From NCBI GenBank assembly GCA_910586215.1, contig CAJUGH010000039.1, positions 1-35,320 on the forward strand: DNA of 35,320 bases, written 5' to 3'. The position numbers and the translations under genes are program-made. Below the pieces are notes generated by a model. The model saw only the letters and a list, made by a program, of their open reading frames with translations, made no database searches and was not told the DNA's origin. This document shows, one piece after another, positions 8,604 through 16,817 of this stretch (within the stretch, counting starts at the first letter, position 1; each line of letters begins with the position of its first letter). Source of the stretch: an uncultured Acetatifactor sp. (GTDB lineage: Bacteria > Bacillota > Clostridia > Lachnospirales > Lachnospiraceae).

Positions 8604-9544
8604 ATGGATACCTCCCTCTTTTTCATCGCCCCAAGGACCACACCGTTCACCAGGGTAATCAGTGCAAACAATACCAGGCCCAAAGCATAGAGCATCCTTC
8701 TGTGGGTACCCTGGGCGTAGCCCATCTCGCTGACAATGGCTGTAGTCAGGAACCTGACAGAGCGAAAAGGCCCTGGCGTATTGACACAGTTCCCCGCCAC
8801 CAGCATCACCGCCATGGACTCCCCCATGGCCCTGCCCACCCCCAGCACCACTGCGGCCGCCACACCGGACCTGGCGGCTGGAAGCACTGCCCGGAAGATG
8901 GTCTGCATCCTGGTGGCTCCCAGGGCCAGGGAAGATGCCCTCACCTCTTCGCTTACAGAGCGGATGGCTGATACGCTGACACTGATCACCGTGGGAAGGA
9001 TCATTACCGCCAGAACCAGCACGGCACACAGCAGATTGGCGCCCCCCGTAAACTGGTGGGTGCGGGATCCTGCGAAAATCTTCCGCTCCAGCCGGTACAT
9101 CAAGGGATTCAGCAGATAGATTCCCAGAAGGCCGTAGATCACGGAAGGGATCCCTGCCAGCAGGTCCACTGTCGTGCCCACGATTCCTGCTGCCCTCTCC
9201 CCTGCCAGTTCCGCCAAAAATACCGCTGTGAGCACCCCCACCGCTGCGGCAGACAATGCAGCCAGGAATGTACCCACAAGAGTGGTTGCTATCATAGACC
9301 GGATCCCGAACTTAGGAGATGTTCCCACCGGATCCCAGACCCTGCCAAAGAGGATTTCCTTCCAGCCCACCTCCCGGATGGCAGGCATCCCGCCCTGTAT
9401 CATGTACAGGGCAATGGCAGCCACGGCCAGGAAGGACACGGCAGCGCAGGCAGCCAGGCAAAACTCTGCCACCTTATCTGCAACCATCCTCCTGCCCCTG
9501 TTTTCCCTCCCTGCACCTGCAAGGACACCCTTATCCGCGGTCAT
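8600..9544 (-). CDS. pstC: Phosphate ABC transporter permease PstC
   Basis: 314 residues with about six membrane segments, a family-typical first periplasmic stretch (DPVGTSPKFGI) and the coupling loop SEEVRASSLALGATR. The ATG at 9544 has GAGGAGG 8 nt upstream and is preferred over the longer open frame. It begins 17 nt after pstS. With PstA it forms the import channel. Confidence 0.95.
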   Translation of the reverse strand: MTADKGVLAGAGRENRGRRMVADKVAEFCLAACAAVSFLAVAAIALYMIQGGMPAIREVGWKEILFGRVWDPVGTSPKFGIRSMIATTLVGTFLAALSAAAVGVLTAVFLAELAGERAAGIVGTTVDLLAGIPSVIYGLLGIYLLNPLMYRLERKIFAGSRTHQFTGGANLLCAVLVLAVMILPTVISVSVSAIRSVSEEVRASSLALGATRMQTIFRAVLPAARSGVAAAVVLGVGRAMGESMAVMLVAGNCVNTPGPFRSVRFLTTAIVSEMGYAQGTHRRMLYALGLVLFALITLVNGVVLGAMKKREVSM

Positions 9545-9561
9545 GCCTGTTTCCTCCTCTC

Positions 9562-10485
9562 TCACGGCCCCGCCAGGCCTATTTCCTCTATGATCTCCTG
9601 TCCCTTCGTGCCCAGCACATATGTAAACCAGGTTCTCACCAGCACATTCTGCTCCCAGTCCTCTTCCCCTGCTACCATCACAAACGGCCTGGCCAGGGGA
9701 TACCTGCCCTCTGCCACGTGCCCTGCACAGGGTTCCACGCCATCCAGGCATAAGGTACGTACCCCATGGTCTGCCTCTGCCATGGACAGATAGCCGATGG
9801 CTCCCGGAATAGATGCAATCCTTGCCAGCACTGCCCCTGCACTGTCCAGTTCATTGGCATACCGGCATTGGCCAGACAGTCCCAGATAAGCTTCAAAGGC
9901 ACTCCGGGTACCGCTTCCTGCCTCCCTGCCGATGACCACTATGGGAATATCCCTTCCTCCCAGCTGCTGCCAGTTGGTGATCCTGCCGGCATAGATGTCC
10001 CCCAGCTGTTCCCGGGTAATTCCTTTTACCAGGTTGGCCGGATCCACGCAGACCGCTATGCCATCCCTGGCCATTGGCACCTCCACCAGCCCCAGTTCCT
10101 GCTCTCCTTGTTTTAAGGCCCTGGAAGTATTGCCAATCTGTACCCTTTCTGCCGCCACCGCCTCGATACCGGCGCTGGAACCAATGCATTCCACGGTCAC
10201 TGTGACCTGCGGATACTCTTCCATGAAGCTTTCTGCCAAGGCCCAGGTCACATGCTCCATGGAAGTACTCCCGGCTATCTCCAGGGTACCTGCAAGTGCC
10301 TCTGCCAGGTCCCGGGAATCCCCATTGTCCCCAGGACTGCCAGGCAGTTCCCTCTCCTTCCTGCCCCCCTCTGCCAGGGTGTCCCCAGACGCTTTTCCGT
10401 CCCGGATGAACAGTCCTGCCACAAACATGCAGATTCCCGCCAGAACCAGGAATTCCCAAAACCCTTTTTTCCCTTTTTGTCTCAA
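9562..10485 (-). CDS. pstS: Phosphate-binding protein PstS, membrane-anchored form
   Basis: 307 residues; the extracellular phosphate-binding subunit that feeds PstCA. After a basic N-terminus and one hydrophobic segment (about 10-26) comes a low-complexity linker and then the PBP-like fold with AGSTSM, GSSAGIEAV, ITNWQQLGG and GREAGSGTRSAF, the phosphate-contact signatures. The start is TTG, and this codon overlaps the TGA of the upstream amidase gene (TTGA), with GGGGGAT just before it, so translation is probably coupled. The hydrophobic segment contains a Cys, but the residues before it (AGI) do not form a proper lipobox. It may therefore be held by an uncleaved signal anchor rather than a lipid. 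Confidence 0.9.
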   Translation of the reverse strand: MRQKGKKGFWEFLVLAGICMFVAGLFIRDGKASGDTLAEGGRKERELPGSPGDNGDSRDLAEALAGTLEIAGSTSMEHVTWALAESFMEEYPQVTVTVECIGSSAGIEAVAAERVQIGNTSRALKQGEQELGLVEVPMARDGIAVCVDPANLVKGITREQLGDIYAGRITNWQQLGGRDIPIVVIGREAGSGTRSAFEAYLGLSGQCRYANELDSAGAVLARIASIPGAIGYLSMAEADHGVRTLCLDGVEPCAGHVAEGRYPLARPFVMVAGEEDWEQNVLVRTWFTYVLGTKGQEIIEEIGLAGP

Positions 10486-11018
10486 GCCCTATCCCCCACC
10501 GTCTCCAGGATCCCCTCTGCAATGGCCCGGGCTGTCTCCTCAAACTTCTCATCCAGAAGCCTGTTGTCCGCATCCGTATTGATAAACCCTACCTCCACCA
10601 GGACAGCAGGCATCCGGGTACGGTTCAAGACCACCAGGTTGTCACGCACATTCACCCCCTGGTCTTCGTATCCCACTGCAGCCAGCTGTCTGTTGATACG
10701 GGATGCCAGTCTTGCCGCCTCCCCATACTGGCTGTATACCAGAGTCTCGATCCCTGTGTACTGGTTGGGATAGGGACTGGAATTCCGATGGATGGATACA
10801 TAATAATCTGCCCCTACTGCATTTCCCTCCATGGCTTTCTGTCCAGGTGACTCATACACATCGCCCGTCCTGGTATAATACACGTCCACACCGTTTTGCT
10901 CCAAAATCCGTCCTATGGCCATGGCAAGGGAGAGCGCATCGTCCTTCTCCTGCCTGCCACGGTATACAGCACCGGGATTCTCGCCTCCATGTCCGGCATC
11001 CAACACCACCAAAGCCAT
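10482..11018 (-). CDS. N-acetylmuramoyl-L-alanine amidase (Amidase_3), no signal peptide
   Basis: 178 residues that are almost entirely a single Amidase_3 catalytic domain. The zinc ligands and catalytic Glu are all visible: His10 in DAGHGG, Glu24 in RQEKD, His77 in SIHRNS and Glu142 in VEVGFI. The family cuts the bond between MurNAc and the stem peptide of peptidoglycan. There is no signal peptide, membrane segment or cell-wall-binding repeat, so how it reaches the wall is unclear. The ATG at 11018 has GGAGGG 7-8 nt upstream. It is the first gene of the tight amidase-pstSCAB run and overlaps pstS by 4 nt. It could be CwlD-like, but no sporulation genes are nearby. Confidence 0.9.
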   Translation of the reverse strand: MALVVLDAGHGGENPGAVYRGRQEKDDALSLAMAIGRILEQNGVDVYYTRTGDVYESPGQKAMEGNAVGADYYVSIHRNSSPYPNQYTGIETLVYSQYGEAARLASRINRQLAAVGYEDQGVNVRDNLVVLNRTRMPAVLVEVGFINTDADNRLLDEKFEETARAIAEGILETVGDRA

Positions 11019-11079
11019 AAAAAGACCCTCCGCATCTCTTTCTATAAGATATGCAGAAGGCCTGAAATTGTGCTATGTC

Positions 11080-12081
11080 CTATACACCGGTATCCACCAT
11101 GGCTCCCTTGATGTCCTCAGCCATCAGGTTCATCTTGTTCAGAATGTCCTGGACTTCCTGCTGCACGGTACCCTTCACCTGCTCTAACTGAATCATCTCT
11201 TCCACAGGTACACTTTCTGTCAGTTCCTGCAGTTCCTCTTTTCGCTCCTTGCGTTCCTCCAGAAGTTCTTCCTGCTCCTCTTTCTTCTCCTCCACAGCCT
11301 GGGCTTCTTCTTCCCGTTTCTCCTGTTCTTCCTCCAGATGATCCCTGGCCTCTTCCAGCACCATGCCCGTCACTTCCTCCTCTGCGGCTTCCTGGATCTG
11401 CTCTGCCTGGGCCGTGGCCTTCAGCATGGGGGCATGCTTTAACCGCTCCCGCCGGATTCCCCGGACAGTACCCTCCTCTGCCATCATCTGGCTTTCCCTC
11501 TCCCGCATGTAGTCCTCCTGGTATGCAGCCTTTCTGTCCAGTTCCAGTTGTCTTGTCTGGTATTCCGTAAGGCCCTGGTCCTCTATCTCCCGGAGCCGTT
11601 CTACCTCCTCCTTAGTAAGTGCCTCCTCTCCTCCAGGTCCAAGGGCCTCCCGTTTCCGCAGAAGCTCCAGATCCTCCTGCTCCCTGCTGCCCTCCTCCAC
11701 ATGGTAGGCCTGCTGTAATCCTTCCTGCTCTTTCTTAATCTCCTGTAGCCTATCCCTGGCCTGGCCCCGCTCCTGCTGTAACTGGGCAAAATGCTGCCTG
11801 CTCCCCTGGACTTCCTGGTCCAGTAACCGGTCTGCATCCCAGGCATCGCCCACCACTTTCATGGCCTGCTTCCTCGCTTCCTCCCGCCTCTGACGGATCC
11901 TGTCCTGGAGCAGGGAACTGCCTCCCAGTTCCCCGGCGAACACATGCTTTCTGTCTGTCTTTCCTTTCTCCTGGTTCTCCCCGGCCTGTGTCCTGCCCGT
12001 TCCTGCCAGCCGCACATTCCCGCTGCTACCTTCCTGCTGCATATCTCCTGCAAAGAATACGTTTTTTTCACCAACTTTCAT
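11080..12081 (-). CDS. Glu/Gln/Arg-rich coiled-coil protein of unknown function
   Basis: 333 residues, not recognised. The sequence is strongly charged and helical: long heptad-like stretches rich in Glu, Gln, Arg and Lys run from about residue 50 to 300, with an almost pure Glu/Lys/Arg segment near 240-290. No signal peptide or membrane segment is present. The ATG at 12081 with AAAGGGGG 7 nt upstream is preferred over an upstream in-frame start. It ends 61 nt before the amidase gene and may be cotranscribed with the phosphate operon. The coding sequence looks genuine: strong ribosome site, long frame and a consistent charge pattern. A scaffold or cell-envelope role would be a guess. Confidence 0.75.
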   Translation of the reverse strand: MKVGEKNVFFAGDMQQEGSSGNVRLAGTGRTQAGENQEKGKTDRKHVFAGELGGSSLLQDRIRQRREEARKQAMKVVGDAWDADRLLDQEVQGSRQHFAQLQQERGQARDRLQEIKKEQEGLQQAYHVEEGSREQEDLELLRKREALGPGGEEALTKEEVERLREIEDQGLTEYQTRQLELDRKAAYQEDYMRERESQMMAEEGTVRGIRRERLKHAPMLKATAQAEQIQEAAEEEVTGMVLEEARDHLEEEQEKREEEAQAVEEKKEEQEELLEERKERKEELQELTESVPVEEMIQLEQVKGTVQQEVQDILNKMNLMAEDIKGAMVDTGV

Positions 12082-12134
12082 ACATATGCCCCCTTTGTTC
12101 CTTCCATAAACAGCCGTCCCCACACAATGAAGGA

Positions 12135-12166
12135 GAGCCGATATCCCTTTTTAAATATATCGGCTC
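12135..12166 (-). terminator. Perfect 10-bp inverted repeat after the ABC exporter genes
   Basis: The arms GAGCCGATAT (12135-12144) and ATATCGGCTC (12157-12166) pair perfectly around a 12-nt loop. It lies between the end of the exporter operon and the coiled-coil gene, so a transcript end is likely. The run after the stem on the minus strand is only weakly T-rich, so it is not a textbook intrinsic terminator. The rest of this intergenic stretch shows no convincing promoter. Confidence 0.45.
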
Positions 12167-12190
12167 CTTTCCCTTGATTATTAGGTCCTG

Positions 12191-13981
12191 TCATGTGGCG
12201 AACTGGCTGTTGTAGAGGGTGGCATAGAAACCGCCCTTTTCCAGCAGGGTCTCATGGTTGCCCTGCTCAATGATATGTCCGTCCTTCATCACCAGGATCA
12301 CATCTGCCTCCTGGATGGTAGACAGCCTGTGGGCCACGATAAAGCTGGTCCTTCCCTCCATCATCTTCGCAAAGGCATTCTGGATCTTCAGTTCCGTGCG
12401 GGTGTCAATGGACGAAGTGGCCTCATCCAGGATCAGCATGGGCGGCAGGCAAAGCATCACCCTGGCAATGCACAGAAGCTGCTTCTGGCCCTGGGAGAGA
12501 CTGCCGCCGTCCTCAGTGATCACCGTATCATACCCCTTTGGCAGGCGCTTGATGAAACTGTGGGCATGGGCGGCCCTGGCAGCCTGGACCACTTCCTCCT
12601 CAGTGGCATCCGGCCTGCCCATACAGATGTTATCCCGGATACTTCCAGCCCTGAGCCAGGTTTCCTGGAGTACCATACCATAGCTGGTCCTGAGACTCCC
12701 CCTGGTAATCTTCCGGATATCCGTGCCATCCACCTTGATCTGGCCGCTGTCCACATCATAGAAACGCATCAGCAGGTTGATCACCGTGGTCTTCCCACAG
12801 CCCGTGGGACCCACAATGGCCACCCGCTGGCCCGGCTTCACCTGGAGACTGAAATTCTCGATCAGTTTCTTATCCGGTACATAGCTGAAACAGACCCGTT
12901 CCAGGGCCACATTGCCCCGGGCATCAGTGAGGAACCTGGCATCCGCAGCATCCGGCGTCTGTACTTCCTCATCCATCAGGGCAAAGATCCTGGCGGCGCA
13001 GGCCAGGGCATTCTGCAGTTCCGTCACCACCCCGGATATCTCGTTGAATGGCTTGGTGTACTGGTTGGCATAGCTCAGGAAACAGGACAGGCGTCCCACG
13101 CTGATCCCCCCACGGATGGCCACAAAGGCGCCGAAGATCCCCACTCCCGCATATACCAGGCTGTTCACGAACCGGGTGGAGGGATTGGTGATGGAGGAGA
13201 AAAAGATGGCTTTCAGGGAACATTTCTCCAGCCTTGTGTTGATACCAGCAAACTGCTCCTTCACGGCTTCTTCCCTGGAGAAGGTCTTCACAATCTTCTG
13301 GTTGCCGATCATCTCCTCGATCAGGGAAGTCTGTTCTCCCCGAACCTCGGTCTGCTCCTTGAACATCACATAGGTCTTGGTAGCGATAAAGCGTGCCACC
13401 AGGAAGGATACCGGCGTGATGCACACCACCACCAGGGCGATGGGCACATTTGTCACCAGCATGAACACCAGGGTACCCAGAATGGTCAGCACCCCGGTAA
13501 ATAGCTGGGTAAATCCCAGAAGCAGGCCATCCGCAAAAGTATCCACATCTGCGATCACCCGGCTCACAATATCCCCGTATGCATGGGCATCCAGGTATTT
13601 TAAGGGAAGCTGCTCCAGCCTGTGGAAGGCATTCTCCCGGATGTCCTTCACCACATGGTAGGTAATATGGTTGTTGCAGATGTTCATCAGCCACTGGGCC
13701 AGGGCTGTGAACACCATGGCTGCCACGATCTTCTTCATAATGGAGAATACCCCGGCAAAATCCACCAGTCCTTTCTCCACGATCAGGTCCACCGCGTCCC
13801 CGGTGAGAATGGGCACGTACAGGGTGAGCACCACACACACTGCCGCCAGGACCAGGGAAAGTCCTACCAGGAACCAGTATTTCCGGATATAGTGGAGCAC
13901 CCGTCTCATGGTGGCCATCTGGCCGGACTTCTTCCCTGACTGGTCCGGTGATTGTCTGTCCGTCTTATGCCCTTGTGCCAT
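12191..13981 (-). CDS. Heterodimeric ABC exporter, subunit with the intact Walker B
   Basis: 596 residues: a transmembrane domain of six predicted helices (about 25-320), then a nucleotide-binding domain with Walker A GPTGCGKTT, Walker B MLILDEATSSID with the catalytic Glu, and the switch His in VAHRLST. The signature is LSQGQ instead of LSGGQ. This pairs with a degenerate Walker B in the partner subunit, the usual asymmetry of BmrCD/TmrAB-like exporters. The ATG at 13981 has AGGAG about 8 nt upstream and lies inside the end of the partner gene (17-nt overlap). The open frame extends further but would only read the partner's tail in another phase. The substrate is unknown; multidrug, lipid or peptide export are all possible. 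Confidence 0.92.
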   Translation of the reverse strand: MAQGHKTDRQSPDQSGKKSGQMATMRRVLHYIRKYWFLVGLSLVLAAVCVVLTLYVPILTGDAVDLIVEKGLVDFAGVFSIMKKIVAAMVFTALAQWLMNICNNHITYHVVKDIRENAFHRLEQLPLKYLDAHAYGDIVSRVIADVDTFADGLLLGFTQLFTGVLTILGTLVFMLVTNVPIALVVVCITPVSFLVARFIATKTYVMFKEQTEVRGEQTSLIEEMIGNQKIVKTFSREEAVKEQFAGINTRLEKCSLKAIFFSSITNPSTRFVNSLVYAGVGIFGAFVAIRGGISVGRLSCFLSYANQYTKPFNEISGVVTELQNALACAARIFALMDEEVQTPDAADARFLTDARGNVALERVCFSYVPDKKLIENFSLQVKPGQRVAIVGPTGCGKTTVINLLMRFYDVDSGQIKVDGTDIRKITRGSLRTSYGMVLQETWLRAGSIRDNICMGRPDATEEEVVQAARAAHAHSFIKRLPKGYDTVITEDGGSLSQGQKQLLCIARVMLCLPPMLILDEATSSIDTRTELKIQNAFAKMMEGRTSFIVAHRLSTIQEADVILVMKDGHIIEQGNHETLLEKGGFYATLYNSQFAT

Positions 13982-15899
13982 CTTCTGCTCCTCCTTCCTG
14001 CCTGGCTTCTGCCCCCTGGCCGCTTTCCGGACCGGAGGATGTCTGTTGTCCCGGCATCTTTTGCTGTCCGGGATTCTCCTGTTGTCCCTGCGGGGTACCC
14101 TGCTGTCCGGATATTCCCTTCGCCTGTGGTGTCTTACCTTCGCTCCGGCGTTCCTTAGGATACTGGGAATAGTAGATTTCCTGGTACACCTGGCAGTCTG
14201 CCAGCAGTTCTTCATGGGTACCCAGGCCTGCTATCTCCCCGTCATCCAGCACAATGATCTTATCTGCATGGCGGATGGTGGAGGCACGTTGGGACACGAT
14301 AAAGGTAGTGGTAGTCCCTGCAAGTTCCTTCAGCGCTCCCCGCAGCTTCGCATCCGTGGCATAGTCCAGGGCCGAGGCGCTGTCATCCAGGATCAGGATC
14401 TGCGGATGTCTCACCAGCGCCCTGGCTATGGTAAGGCGTTGCCTCTGTCCACCGGACAGGTTCTTGCCGTTCTGGGACACCTGGGCGTCCAGACCGCCCA
14501 TCTTCCCCTCTACCACTTCCCTGGCCTGGGCCATGTCAATGGCCTGCCATAATTCCTCTTCGGTGGCGCCAGGCCTGCCCCACTCTAAATTGCTGCGGAT
14601 GGTTCCCTTGAACAGCACTGCCTTCTGGGGCACCACACCGATCAAGCTGCGCAACTCCTCCTCCGGCATGGTCCGGATGTCCTTTCCTTCCAGACGGATA
14701 ACCCCTTTTGTCACCGAATAAAAGCCGGGAATCAAGTTCACCAGGGAGGTCTTCCCGGAACCTGTTCCCCCGATCACCCCCACAGTCTCTCCTTTTGCCA
14801 CGGTAAAATGCATGTCATGCAGGGTCTCGGCGCCAGCTCCCGCATAGGTCAGGGACACATGGTCAAATTCCAGGAAAGGATGGGACCTGGTCCGGGAAAC
14901 CCCTGCTATACCGGCGCCCTCCCGGCCAGCCACAGCTTCCGGCACTTCCACCGGATGGTTTCGGATCTCAAATACGCCTGCCACCCTGTCTGCGCAGGCC
15001 AAGGCTTTGGTGATGGTGATGATCAGATTGGCCAGCTTCACCAGTTCCACCAGGATCTGGGACATATAGTTGATGATGGCAATCACTTCCCCCTGTGTCA
15101 GGTTCCCCACATTTACCTGGATGGCACCGATGTAGATCAGTGCCACAATGGCACCGTTCACAATCACATATGTCACCGGGTTCATCACGGCACTGATCTT
15201 CCCCACGAAGGTCTGGCTATGGGCCAGTGCCTGGTTGTATGCGCCAAAACGCTCTTCCTCCTGTGCCTCCCGGTGGAAGGCCCGGATCACCCGGACACCT
15301 GTCAGGTTCTCCCGGGTAATCCCCAGAATCTTATCCAGCCCTGCCTGTACCTTCTTGTACAGGGGCATGGTCCAGAGCATGATGCCGAAGACCACCAGCG
15401 CCAGCAGGGGAATGGCCACCACGAAGACCAGGGCGCTCTTCCCGTCAATGGTAAAGGCCATGATCATAGCCCCGAACACAATGATGGGGGAGCGCAGGAA
15501 CAGACGCAGCACCATATTCACACCGGACTGTACCTGGTTGATATCGCTGGTCATACGGGTAATCATGGTAGATGTACCCGCCTTGTCCATGTTGGTAAAG
15601 TCCAGTCCCAGGATGTGGTCAAAAAGCGCCTGCCTAAGCTTTGTGGAGAAGCCCACCGCCGCTTTCGCCGCAAAAAACTGTGCCGTGATGGAACTTACCA
15701 GCCCTACCACAGCCAGCCCTATCAGGCACAGGCCCATCTTCCCGATATATCCCATGTCGGAATTTGCAATCCCCCTGTCAATGATGCCTGCCATCACCAG
15801 GGGAACCAGGAGTTCAAAAAAAGCTTCCAACAGCTTAAATAGCGGAGCAAGGACACACTCCTTTTTATAGTCCTTCAGATATTTGAATAGTTTTCCCAT
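13965..15899 (-). CDS. Heterodimeric ABC exporter, subunit with degenerate ATP site
   Basis: 644 residues with a six-helix exporter domain (about 15-320), Walker A GGTGSGKTS near 380 and signature LSGGQRQR near 479. Walker B reads ILILDDSASALD, where the catalytic Glu is replaced by Asp. With LSQGQ in the partner this makes one weak and one competent ATP site. The last 60 or so residues form a low-complexity Gly/Gln/Pro tail with several GQQ-containing repeats, absent from typical family members. AGGGGA lies 6 nt before the ATG, and a bulged hairpin (GTGCC/GGCAC) sits just upstream of it. It lies 77 nt downstream of the phosphopantetheinyl transferase gene. Confidence 0.92.
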   Translation of the reverse strand: MGKLFKYLKDYKKECVLAPLFKLLEAFFELLVPLVMAGIIDRGIANSDMGYIGKMGLCLIGLAVVGLVSSITAQFFAAKAAVGFSTKLRQALFDHILGLDFTNMDKAGTSTMITRMTSDINQVQSGVNMVLRLFLRSPIIVFGAMIMAFTIDGKSALVFVVAIPLLALVVFGIMLWTMPLYKKVQAGLDKILGITRENLTGVRVIRAFHREAQEEERFGAYNQALAHSQTFVGKISAVMNPVTYVIVNGAIVALIYIGAIQVNVGNLTQGEVIAIINYMSQILVELVKLANLIITITKALACADRVAGVFEIRNHPVEVPEAVAGREGAGIAGVSRTRSHPFLEFDHVSLTYAGAGAETLHDMHFTVAKGETVGVIGGTGSGKTSLVNLIPGFYSVTKGVIRLEGKDIRTMPEEELRSLIGVVPQKAVLFKGTIRSNLEWGRPGATEEELWQAIDMAQAREVVEGKMGGLDAQVSQNGKNLSGGQRQRLTIARALVRHPQILILDDSASALDYATDAKLRGALKELAGTTTTFIVSQRASTIRHADKIIVLDDGEIAGLGTHEELLADCQVYQEIYYSQYPKERRSEGKTPQAKGISGQQGTPQGQQENPGQQKMPGQQTSSGPESGQGAEARQEGGAEDGTRA

Positions 15900-15976
15900 A
15901 TTTATTCCCCTGTGCCCGCTTCAGCGGCACGAATCATTTATACTGCCGGTCACAACTATTGGCCATGCCACCCGGC

Positions 15977-16801
15977 TCACAGCCCTGTCTGCCTGCAGAT
16001 TGCCGCCTGATATCCCAAAGGGCAGGGCAGATCCTGCCAGATGTAGATGCCCTCCGGCCCACCCTCATCCGGCTTCCCTTCTGCCCTGGCACCATAGGCC
16101 GCCACCTGCCTCTCCCAGGCGCCCTCCGGCCACACCGGCTTATCCAGCACCCCTGCCACTCCCTGGCCCGTAAGCTTGCCCAGGGACTCTTTCCTGGCCC
16201 AGAGCCTGTAGAAAAGTACCTGTCCTTCCTCGTTAGTGGCACATTGCTCCAGAAGGCTGCATTCTTCCCTGGCATAAAAACGCCCTGCCAGCTTGCCATA
16301 GTCCACAGGCTGCATCTTCTGGATATCTGCCCCGATGTCCTTTTCGGACACCGCACACAGCACATATTCCCCGGAATGGGACAGACTGAAGAACAGGGGA
16401 ATCCCTTCCAGATACGGCTTCCCGCAAAGACCATAGGTATAAGACAAAGGAAACGGCTCCAGCTGTCCGGCTTCCAACTCCCACAAAAGCTGCGATACCG
16501 ATAAGTGCTGTACAGGGCAGTGTCCAGGGGCCAGACTATAGGCTGCCTGGCTGGACGCCTCCGGCTGCTGTAGCAGCCGGCCTTTTGCACCAGGACCCCC
16601 AACCCCCGCGGCCCTCTGGTAATCGGCCACCGCCTTCTGCAGCAACAGCCCTGCCCCCACACTGGCTGCCCTGGCTGCTGCCGTCTTCCGGCATGCCGCC
16701 TGCCGGCGTCTTGTATCATCCAGCCATTTTTCCGCTCTCCGGGCAAGTGCCTCCTGCCAGAGCAGTTCCCTGATGCAGAGAAGGTAGATGTGGTCCCTCA
16801 C
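15977..16801 (-). CDS. Sfp-type 4'-phosphopantetheinyl transferase
   Basis: 274 residues. The family motifs are FFSLSHSGEYVLCAVS (His142), GADIQKM (Asp159) and LWARKESLGKLTG (Trp201, Lys204, Glu205, Lys209). The enzyme moves phosphopantetheine from CoA to a carrier-protein Ser. In the metal-binding motif the usual D-x-E is D-x-Q, with Gln161 in the Glu position; some family members tolerate changes here. A low-complexity stretch (about 60-100) separates the N-terminal part from the core. The start lies 16 nt after aspS, so cotranscription is likely. No carrier protein, NRPS or PKS gene is in the window, so its target must be elsewhere. Confidence 0.88.
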   Translation of the reverse strand: MRDHIYLLCIRELLWQEALARRAEKWLDDTRRRQAACRKTAAARAASVGAGLLLQKAVADYQRAAGVGGPGAKGRLLQQPEASSQAAYSLAPGHCPVQHLSVSQLLWELEAGQLEPFPLSYTYGLCGKPYLEGIPLFFSLSHSGEYVLCAVSEKDIGADIQKMQPVDYGKLAGRFYAREECSLLEQCATNEEGQVLFYRLWARKESLGKLTGQGVAGVLDKPVWPEGAWERQVAAYGARAEGKPDEGGPEGIYIWQDLPCPLGYQAAICRQTGL

Positions 16802-16817
16802 TTCACAGCCCTCATGC

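Noticed and set aside
8604..9029. N-terminal extension of pstA
   Set aside because: The extra residues are pstC in another phase; the GTG at 8603 has a good ribosome site and gives the family's normal N-terminus.
10482..11018. Prophage endolysin
   Set aside because: No phage genes, holin or attachment sites are near, and the gene is embedded in the pst operon.
12254..13504. A 416-codon plus-strand open frame
   Set aside because: It mirrors the ABC exporter gene and has the typical His/Gln/Pro shadow composition.
15977..16801. Part of a local NRPS/PKS cluster
   Set aside because: No carrier, adenylation or ketosynthase domains occur in the window.
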